From Streptosporangium sp. NBC_01756 (GTDB taxonomy: Bacteria > Actinomycetota > Actinomycetes > Streptosporangiales > Streptosporangiaceae), in NCBI RefSeq assembly GCF_035917975.1, contig NZ_CP109130.1:2294001-2358000 (forward strand): a stretch of DNA of 64,000 nt, written 5' to 3'. The notes under the pieces were generated by a model, which worked only from the letters and a program-made list of their open reading frames with translations, did not search any database and was not told the origin of the DNA. How positions within the stretch are numbered: position 1 is the stretch's first letter; every line of letters begins with the position of its first letter. This document shows, piece by piece, positions 58,675 through 64,000 of this stretch. The translations under genes were made by a program, and so were the position numbers.

Positions 58675-59283
58675 ATGACCGAGAAACCTCACCGTCGCGG
58701 AGCCGACCGGACCGAGGCCATCATGCGGACCACGCTGGAGCTCGGCCAGGAGATCGGCTACACCAAGCTGAGCATCGAGGCGGTCGCGGCCCGTGCGGGC
58801 GCCAGCAAGCAAACCATTTACCGCCGATGGTCATCCAAGGGAGCCCTGCTGCTCGACTCGCTGCTGTCGCTGAACGAGCCCACCCTGGACTACCCCGACA
58901 CCGGCGACATCGTCGCCGACCTGCGCGCCCAGATCCACTCCGCCGTCGACCTGCTGGGCAGGCCACCCTTCGGCCCCTTGTTCAAATCCCTGATCGGCGA
59001 GGCCCAGAACGATCCCCAGATCGCCGCCGCGCTCAACGAGCACCTCATCACGCCACAGGCGGACAAGACCGTCGCCCGATTGAAGAAGGCTTGCGACCAG
59101 GGCCAACTGTCGCGCGCCTTCGACCTCGACCTGGCGATGGCGATCCTGTCCGGCCCGCTGTACTTCCAACTCCTGATCACTCAGGAACAGCTGACATACG
59201 AGTATGTCGACCGGATCCTCGACGCACTTTTCACTGGAATGGGCCCGGCCCAAGCCGCCAAGCCCAGCGGTCCCGTCGCGTGA
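58675..59283 (+). CDS. TetR family regulator
   Basis: A 202-residue repressor. The helix-turn-helix is EIGYTKLSIEAVAARAGASK, QTIYRRWSSKGALLLDSL. The C-terminal domain (TetR_C_16-like; AFDLDLAMAILSGPLYFQLL) is typical of efflux/resistance regulators. ATG at 58675. Two palindromic operators lie between it and the divergent Vat-type acetyltransferase gene, so it most likely represses both. Confidence 0.94.
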   Translation: MTEKPHRRGADRTEAIMRTTLELGQEIGYTKLSIEAVAARAGASKQTIYRRWSSKGALLLDSLLSLNEPTLDYPDTGDIVADLRAQIHSAVDLLGRPPFGPLFKSLIGEAQNDPQIAAALNEHLITPQADKTVARLKKACDQGQLSRAFDLDLAMAILSGPLYFQLLITQEQLTYEYVDRILDALFTGMGPAQAAKPSGPVA

Positions 59284-59402
59284 GGACGGAGCGGCGGCCC
59301 AGGTGATCGCCGCCGGGCGCCTGCTCACCCCGAACGGTCCCGTCGCGTGACCACGGGGCGGCAGCTCAGGTGATCACCGCCGGGCGCCCGCCGACCTCTC
59401 CG
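59269..59402 (+). repeat. 67-bp imperfect tandem duplication at tetR 3' end
   Basis: GGTCCCGTCGCGTGA starts at 59269 and again at 59336, and the following ~50 bp match at about 85%. The duplicated unit includes the TetR stop codon. Confidence 0.8.
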
Positions 59403-59435
59403 GCCGGCCGGGCGTGAATCACGACCGGGACGGTT

Positions 59436-59948
59436 TCACCGGAACTCCAGGACCGGCCTGAGCACGGGGCACCGGCGCGGAGCGGGGAGGGCGATGGTGA
59501 ACCAGACGACCTTGCCGCCCGCGGGGGGCCAGGTGACGCCCCAGTCGTCGGCGAGGGTGTCGACGATCTGCAATCCCCTGCCGCCGGTAGCCTCCGGGCC
59601 GGCCTCGCACACCGCGGGCGTCCCCGCGCCCGGATCGAAGAGCTCGCCGTACACGTGGCGTCCGCTGCCGCTGATCCTGAGCGCACAGGCGGCGCCCCCG
59701 TGCCGGACGGCGTTGGTGACCAGCTCGCTGACCACGAGCACGCAGTCGTCGATGAGGTCGTCGGCACCCCAGAGGGAGAGCTCGCGGCGGACCATCGAGC
59801 GGGCGTCGCGCACGCTCGTGGGGACCGCGGGCAGCAGGCGCTCGGCCGCGCACTCGGGGGCCGCGTTGAGAACCGCGGGTGAGCTGTGGTGGAGAGTCAA
59901 CTGCGCCTCCTGTCGATGGGAGCGCTCCCACAGACCAATGTAGAACAT
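59436..59948 (-). CDS. RsbW-like ATP-binding (HATPase_c_2) protein
   Basis: A 170-residue GHKL protein, the third in this window. VPTSVRDARSMVRRELSLWG, N-box DDCVLVVSELVTNAVRHGG, GELFDPGAGTP, G-box TGGRGLQIVDTLADDWGV and GGKVVWFTIALP are all present. ATG at 59948 sits directly behind TGGGGGGA. The first ~35 residues are not conserved, so a later start is possible. No partner is adjacent. Confidence 0.9.
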   Translation of the reverse strand: MFYIGLWERSHRQEAQLTLHHSSPAVLNAAPECAAERLLPAVPTSVRDARSMVRRELSLWGADDLIDDCVLVVSELVTNAVRHGGAACALRISGSGRHVYGELFDPGAGTPAVCEAGPEATGGRGLQIVDTLADDWGVTWPPAGGKVVWFTIALPAPRRCPVLRPVLEFR

Positions 59949-60094
59949 TCCCCCCAGGCGTGTGAATTGATTGGGAGATAATTGTTTCCACCACGTGTCT
60001 CGGAAATGAGGAAAATTCACTTCTTTCCAGGTCGACACGGCCCGGCGACGCCCGCCCCGGACCGCGGACCGGCCCAGGGCGGATCACAGGGGCG

Positions 60095-61051
60095 TCAGCG
60101 GAGCTGGGGCAGGACCTTCGCGCCGAAGGCGTCGATGTAGGCGTTCTGCTCCTGGCCGACGTGGTGCAGATAGATCTCGTCGAAGCCCAGCTCCGCGTAC
60201 TCGTTGATCCAGGCCGCGTGCCGGCCCAGGTCCGCGGAGACGTTGACCCCTTCGGCCACCTTCGACGGCGGGATATCGGCGGTGACCGTGTCGAAGAGTT
60301 CGGCGGTGTCGAGGTCCCAGCTCACCGGCGGGCCGAAGACGTTGCTCCGCCACTGGTCGTGTGCGATCGCCAGAGCCTCGTCCTCGCTCTCGGCCCAGCT
60401 CAGATGGACCTGGAGGGCGGCCTTCCCGCGTCCGCCCGCGTCCCGGTAGGCCCCGATGACCTCGCGCAGCGTCTCGATCGGGGCGTTGACGGTGATCAGA
60501 CCGTCGGCCCACTCCGCGCACCAGCGGGCGGTCCGGGCGGTCACGGCGGCTCCGACCAGTTTGGGCGGGACATCCGGCCGGGTCCACAGCCGGGCGCGGT
60601 CCACGGTCACCAGGCCGTCATGGCTGACCTCCTCCCCCGCCAGCAGCGCCCGGATGACGTCGACGCACTCCCGCAGGCGTGCCGTACGGACGTCCTTGCG
60701 CGGCCACCGGTCGCCGGTGATGTGCTCGTTGCTCGCCTCCCCGGTGCCCAGGGCCGCCCAGAACCGGCCGGGGAACATCGCCCCCAGGGTGCCGATCGCC
60801 TGGGCGATGATCGCGGGGTGGTAGCGCTGGCCGGGCGCGTTGACCACGCCGAAGGGCAGCTCCGTGGCATGGAGGGCGGCACCCAGCCAGGACCAGGCGA
60901 AGCCGGACTGACCCTGCCGCTTGCTCCACGGGGAGAAGTGGTCGGACGACATCGCCGCCGCGAAGCCCGCCTGCTCCGCCCGCGTCACCGCCTTCAGGAG
61001 CTCGGCCGGGTGGATCTGCTCGTGTGATGAGTGAAAGCCATAGGTCGCCAT
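60095..61051 (-). CDS. LLM-class (F420/FMN) oxidoreductase
   Basis: A 318-residue luciferase-like TIM-barrel oxidoreductase. YGFHSSHEQIHPAELLKAVT, AAAMSSDHFSPWSKRQGQSG, GQRYHPAIIAQAIGTLGAMF and ALGTGEASNEHITGDRW belong to the F420-dependent glucose-6-phosphate-dehydrogenase-like subgroup, and the ending ELGFDEIYLHHVGQEQNAYI to a flavinoid-type branch. The transposon inserted 46 bp upstream of its start codon probably separated it from its native promoter. Confidence 0.92.
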   Translation of the reverse strand: MATYGFHSSHEQIHPAELLKAVTRAEQAGFAAAMSSDHFSPWSKRQGQSGFAWSWLGAALHATELPFGVVNAPGQRYHPAIIAQAIGTLGAMFPGRFWAALGTGEASNEHITGDRWPRKDVRTARLRECVDVIRALLAGEEVSHDGLVTVDRARLWTRPDVPPKLVGAAVTARTARWCAEWADGLITVNAPIETLREVIGAYRDAGGRGKAALQVHLSWAESEDEALAIAHDQWRSNVFGPPVSWDLDTAELFDTVTADIPPSKVAEGVNVSADLGRHAAWINEYAELGFDEIYLHHVGQEQNAYIDAFGAKVLPQLR

Positions 61052-61092
61052 GGCCTCCGGCTACCCGGTCTGTGGCGTTCCACGCAGGCCAC

Positions 61093-61128
61093 CCCGTTGT
61101 GCCTGTGATCGGTAGTTGGCGGTTGTGA
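61093..61128 (+). repeat. Transposon left terminus and target duplication
   Basis: CCCGT (61093-61097) is the left copy of the 5-bp target duplication. The 31-bp terminal inverted repeat 61098-61128 begins TGTGCC and contains TGTGATCGGTAGTTGGCG. A second end repeat (TGTGATCGATAGTTGGCG) follows at 61124, 20 bp from the first. Confidence 0.97.
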
Positions 61129-61141
61129 TCGATAGTTGGCG
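61125..61141 (+). repeat. 17-bp direct repeat, left copy
   Basis: GTGATCGATAGTTGGCG is part of the second left-end repeat of the transposon. It recurs identically at 62568-62584, directly after the imine reductase stop. The two copies bracket the HxlR/imine-reductase cassette. Confidence 0.95.
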
Positions 61142-61281
61142 TAGCCACACCAGTACTCCGCGCTACCTGCGGTAGCCACCTTTTTGTGGGTACTTGTCGA
61201 CCGGCCCATGGCAGCCGGATGCTTGGTCGTGCGGGCTGAAGGGCCCTCACATCCAGATGAGATGGGGAGGTTGGCGGCGTT

Positions 61282-61647
61282 TCAAGAGACTGGTTGCGAT
61301 GCGGCCAGCTTCTCCAGGCGGCGATGGCCCCAGTCGGAAAGCGGTGCCAGCGCTTCGGAGAGCTCATGGCCGAATGAGGTCAGAGAGTACACAGTCTTCA
61401 ACGGCCGTACATCGTGCACCTCCCGGTGGACCAGTCCGTCGGCCTCCATCTCCCGCAGCGTCTGAGTCAGCACCTTCTCGGTGAGGCCCGGCAGCCGCCG
61501 GCGTAGCTCGCCGGGGCGGCGCGGACCGGATTCCAGGAGCCAGAGCAATATCGTCTTCCACTTGCCGTCGATCACGGCAATCGCGGCGGTCACGCCGCAG
61601 ACATTCGGGTCCTGGGCACGGCTGCGCGTCATCGTCATCCCATTCAT
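61282..61647 (-). CDS. HxlR family regulator
   Basis: A 121-residue winged-helix regulator: CGVTAAIAVIDGKWKTILLW, LLESGPRRPGELRRRLPGLT, EKVLTQTLREMEADGLVHRE and RPLKTVYSLTSFGHEL. The Cys in DPNVCGV is the usual HxlR redox-sensitive position. GTG 61650, ATG 61647 or a later ATG may be the start. It is divergent from the imine reductase gene with about 30 bp between starts, so it almost certainly controls it. It is cargo of the transposon. Confidence 0.93.
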   Translation of the reverse strand: MNGMTMTRSRAQDPNVCGVTAAIAVIDGKWKTILLWLLESGPRRPGELRRRLPGLTEKVLTQTLREMEADGLVHREVHDVRPLKTVYSLTSFGHELSEALAPLSDWGHRRLEKLAASQPVS

Positions 61648-61678
61648 CACCGTTTGCTAATTGTCGAGGAGTTGAGGC

Positions 61679-62566
61679 ATGACCTCACACATTGAACAGT
61701 CTGCCGTCACCGTGCTCGGCCTGGGGCCGATGGGTCGGGCCCTGGCTGGCGCCTTCCTGGACGCCGGCCTGCGGACCACGGTATGGAACCGGACGCCGGG
61801 CAAGGACGGGGAGTTGGCCGAGCGGGGAGCGGTCGGCGCTCGATCGCCCGAAGAGGCGGTCGGTGCGAGCAGTTTGACCGTGGTCTGCGTGGTGAACTAT
61901 GACGCGGTGGACGCCATTGTGCGGCGTGGCGCAGTCACCGACGCGCTCAAGGGGCGCACTGTCGTGAACCTGACCGCCGACACCCCCGACCGGGCCCGGG
62001 ACAACGCGACCTGGGCGGCCGAGCACGGCTTCGGGTACCTGGATGGTGCCATCATGACGCCGATCACGACCATCGGAACATCGGCCGGGGTATTTCTGCA
62101 CAGCGGTCCTGAGGAGCTTTACCGCGAGCACCGACCGACGCTGGACGCCCTGGGAGGCACCCACACCCACCTCGGCGAGGACATCGGCAGGGCGGCTGCA
62201 TACGACATTGCCTTGCTCGACATCTTCTGGACCGCGATGGCGGGCTACGCACACGCGCTGGCGGTGGCCAGGGCCGAGGGGGTCACCGCGCGGGAACTGG
62301 CACCGTTCGCCAAGGGAATCGGCACGATCCTTCCGCCGATCTTCGAGCAGGCTGTGGAGGACGTGGACAGCGGTAGGTTCTCCGGCGAAGGCAACCCGAT
62401 CACCTCGGCGGTGTCGTCCATGGCCCATATCGTCCACACCTCCGAGGCCCATGGCATCGACGCGGGCGTGATGCGTGCGGCCGAAGGCCTGGCGCGCCGT
62501 GCCATCGGACGGGGCCACGGCACCGACGGGTTCCTCCGGATCACCGAGATCCTCAACCCTCGCTGA
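61679..62566 (+). CDS. NADPH-dependent imine reductase-like / beta-hydroxyacid dehydrogenase family
   Basis: A 295-residue enzyme. Rossmann motif VTVLGLGPMGRALAGAFLDA, NADPH-type loop WNRTPGKDGEL, hinge segment VNLTADTPDRARDNATWAAE and then YLDGAIMTPITTIGTSAGVF are the imine-reductase layout. The long inter-domain helix (DIALLDIFWTAMAGYAHALA) lacks the catalytic Lys of hydroxyisobutyrate dehydrogenases, as in imine reductases. GGAGTTGAGGC precedes the ATG. It is paired with the divergent HxlR regulator inside the transposon. Physiological substrate unknown. Confidence 0.9.
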   Translation: MTSHIEQSAVTVLGLGPMGRALAGAFLDAGLRTTVWNRTPGKDGELAERGAVGARSPEEAVGASSLTVVCVVNYDAVDAIVRRGAVTDALKGRTVVNLTADTPDRARDNATWAAEHGFGYLDGAIMTPITTIGTSAGVFLHSGPEELYREHRPTLDALGGTHTHLGEDIGRAAAYDIALLDIFWTAMAGYAHALAVARAEGVTARELAPFAKGIGTILPPIFEQAVEDVDSGRFSGEGNPITSAVSSMAHIVHTSEAHGIDAGVMRAAEGLARRAIGRGHGTDGFLRITEILNPR

Positions 62567-62567
62567 G

Positions 62568-62584
62568 GTGATCGATAGTTGGCG
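62568..62584 (+). repeat. 17-bp direct repeat, right copy
   Basis: Identical to 61125-61141. It begins 1 bp after the imine reductase stop codon and marks the inner border of the cargo cassette. Confidence 0.95.
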
Positions 62585-62940
62585 CCTTGGAACCGTCAGA
62601 TGGGCGCCACTGAGAGACGTTTGATCTCAGTTTGAGTTCGTTCATCGAGAAGTAATCGCGCCACCACTGATCGTGTGTTGTGTTCGGTTGGTGACTGTGC
62701 GCGCAACACCTGCGGTGCCATCGGATCGGTGCGGGCTAGAGGAGTTGTTTCTGCCATGTGAGATCGGCGCCGAGCCGAGGGAAGGGCTTGCGCTGGGTCC
62801 AGCTTGGCCACGGCGGTGGACAGCGACGTGGCGTACGCGGGGAGACGAGGTCGTGTGCGCCGCCCGCCATCTGGGGTCGGTGCAGGCGGCGGGGTGTGAG
62901 CCGGTGCGCCGGTTTTCTGGCGTGAGGTTCCCCCCGTACG

Positions 62941-63528
62941 ACAGCCACCGAGGAGATCCCTCCGCTCCCAGCCCAGAACTGGTTCGAGGCCCACTTCGCC
63001 GACTTCACCCAGCGCATGATCAACACCAATAACTGGACCATACGCCACCTGCGCAGGGCAGCCTCCCTCAAACTCGTCGAAATGACCGCGGGCACCCCAT
63101 GTGCACATAGCGCCGACGCCCTGGGCATGCCCCGGGGAAGCGCATCACGAACGATGTGGGTTCTCAAGGAACAGATCCCTAACGAGGAAATATGGCGCGA
63201 GTTCGAAACCGCCGTCGAACAGATCGCCTGCATCCTCGACAGCGACCCGAACCGCATCAACTACGCCGACCGGCGTCGCGCCATGGCCACCTGGGAGATG
63301 CCCCAGGCCGCCTGGACGCGACTCTGCACCGGCATCCCCAAGATGGCCCGAATGGCTACTCAAAACCCCTTGATCGGCACCGCACTTGTGTGGTCCGAAG
63401 TCACCCAAGCCGAGCATCTGCAGTGCCCGCCCCTGAAAGCCCTACGCCAAACCGATGGTCCACAGGCCCGCGGAGTCGGCGATCGAGTTGCCCAGTTTCT
63501 CACCCCCGGACGCCAGATGGCAGGATAG
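62941..63528 (+). pseudogene. TniQ-like C-terminal remnant
   Basis: A frame open from about 62920 to 63528 contains PAQNWFEAHFADFTQRMINT, WTIRHLRRAASLKLVEMTAG, FETAVEQIACILDSDPNRIN and YADRRRAMATWEMPQAAWTR. I recognise this as resembling the C-terminal half of actinobacterial TniQ-family proteins, the target-selection subunit of Tn7/Tn5053-like elements. A stop near 62920 and unrelated frames between 62585 and 62920 show the N-terminal part is lost or decayed. Family assignment is tentative, but the end repeats and target duplication support it. Confidence 0.5.
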
Positions 63529-63703
63529 CTCGCCCTCCGTCACAGTTTGAACCAGTACGCCGCCGACCTCGCGGCACGATGCGACAGCGGCACGAGGCCA
63601 CTATCACCAACCTGAGTTTCCCCAGAACAATCGGCCAACGCCACCAGAGCCGATCATGGTGACATTGCACAGGCCGACCCAACCTACATCCGCCATTTGT
63701 CGT

Positions 63704-63739
63704 TCACAACCGCCAACTACCGATCACAGGCACACCCGT
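63704..63739 (-). repeat. Transposon right terminus and target duplication
   Basis: The 31-bp inverted repeat 63704-63734 ends GGCACA and is the exact reverse complement of the left tip. It is followed by the CCCGT duplication (63735-63739). Inward, TGTGAACGACAAATGGCG on the minus strand is a degenerate second end repeat. Confidence 0.97.
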
Positions 63740-64000
63740 CCGGGCACTCGATGATCTCTTCATGGATACCGCCGAGGGCGGACGGGGAGCGTGCCGGCGG
63801 CGAGATGAGCGGGACGGCCGCCTCCGCACTTCGCCGGAACACTCCAGAAAAAGAACCGGAACCGATGGGCCGCGCCGTAAACGGATGGCCGTTTCCCCAT
63901 GTGAGGACGGGATTTTCAGAACGGCTCCGGAAGGTGACGGAGAAAATCTTCATCGCGTCCCCGTCTTTTGTCAAATGTCTTTACATGACCAGATTTCATT
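63740..64000. other. Right edge, no gene recognised
   Basis: 261 bp after the transposon. A short minus-strand frame (63717-63974) crosses the transposon boundary, so it is not a natural gene. The last 60 bp are AT-richer and may be promoter DNA for a gene beyond the window. Confidence 0.5.

Larger units (their letters stand above)
61098..63734. mobile_element. 2.64-kb non-autonomous Tn7/Tn5053-like transposon with HxlR-imine reductase cargo
   Basis: The ends are a perfect 31-bp inverted repeat (61098-61128 and 63704-63734), starting TGT and finishing ACA, the tip sequence of Tn7/Mu/Tn5053-type elements. A 5-bp direct duplication CCCGT flanks both sides exactly (61093-61097, 63735-63739); 5 bp is the duplication length of that superfamily. 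Both ends carry tandem ~20-bp repeats, like transposase-binding sites; the second right-end copy is degenerate. Inside are an HxlR regulator, an imine-reductase-like gene and a TniQ-like remnant. There is no DDE transposase or AAA ATPase gene, so movement would need help in trans. Confidence 0.9.

Noticed and set aside
62596-63260. Minus-strand genes inside the transposon
   Set aside because: These frames are antisense to the TniQ-like remnant and resemble no family.
63717-63974. 85-residue minus-strand gene at the right edge
   Set aside because: The frame crosses the transposon terminus and target duplication, so it is created by the insertion.
1-64000. tRNA, rRNA or riboswitch genes
   Set aside because: I looked for conserved tRNA arms and rRNA-like tracts and saw none. 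A covariance-model search would be decisive.

Overview
High-GC actinobacterial chromosome segment. Frequent GTG and TTG starts, many F420-type oxidoreductases, XRE/DUF397 pairs, spore-associated-protein homologues, NarL-type two-component systems and WXG100-like secretion modules suggest a filamentous actinomycete. Streptosporangiales is plausible, but this is an inference because no marker gene is present.

Left part (1-12.2 kb): a SnoaL/PadR divergent pair, then a tightly overlapping eight-gene minus-strand operon (11.83 to 2.13 kb). In order it encodes a GH127 beta-L-arabinofuranosidase, a dipeptide-type ABC importer (binding lipoprotein, two permeases, two ATPases), a proline iminopeptidase and an M24B Xaa-Pro aminopeptidase. 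GH127 enzymes are known to act on hydroxyproline-linked L-arabinose. The set therefore reads as an uptake and degradation route for plant extensin-like glycopeptides, with a candidate operator at one end and a hairpin terminator at the other.

12.2-31.4 kb is accessory DNA with many scars: a 12-copy 7-bp repeat, a frameshifted helicase-like remnant, IS5- and IS4-type transposase remnants, an F420 nitroreductase-hemerythrin fusion between inverted repeats, a PhoD phosphatase with a discoidin-domain protein, a broken XRE gene, a DUF433 antitoxin-like gene, and a GmrSD-type restriction enzyme fused to an alkyltransferase-like domain. These are followed by a Ser/Thr kinase next to a WXG-like toxin module, several small secreted proteins, and a deletion scar joining an ABC permease tail to a LuxR regulator tail.

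31.4-54 kb: RDD, MerR, an ArsR-AHSA1-VOC operon, a WhiJ/AbaA-like set (XRE, DUF397, ATP-binding protein), a three-gene operon starting with a WXG100-like protein, a hydroxyacid dehydrogenase, a secreted START-like protein, a PHP phosphatase with 67-bp tandem repeats upstream, a two-component system divergent from an ABC-2 exporter, an M20/amidohydrolase operon, and a second two-component system with an 18-bp perfect palindrome.

54-64 kb: a decayed S8 peptidase, MFS/MarR, a monooxygenase remnant, a Vat-type acetyltransferase with TetR and twin palindromic operators, and an LLM oxidoreductase. Last is a clearly bounded 2.64-kb transposon (61098-63734). It has 31-bp perfect inverted ends beginning TGT and ending ACA, a 5-bp target duplication (CCCGT), paired ~20-bp end repeats like Tn7/Tn5053-type elements, a TniQ-like remnant, and an HxlR/imine-reductase cargo flanked by a 17-bp direct repeat. 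It encodes no transposase.

The two most interesting objects are the GH127-peptide importer-prolyl peptidase operon and the cargo-carrying non-autonomous transposon.
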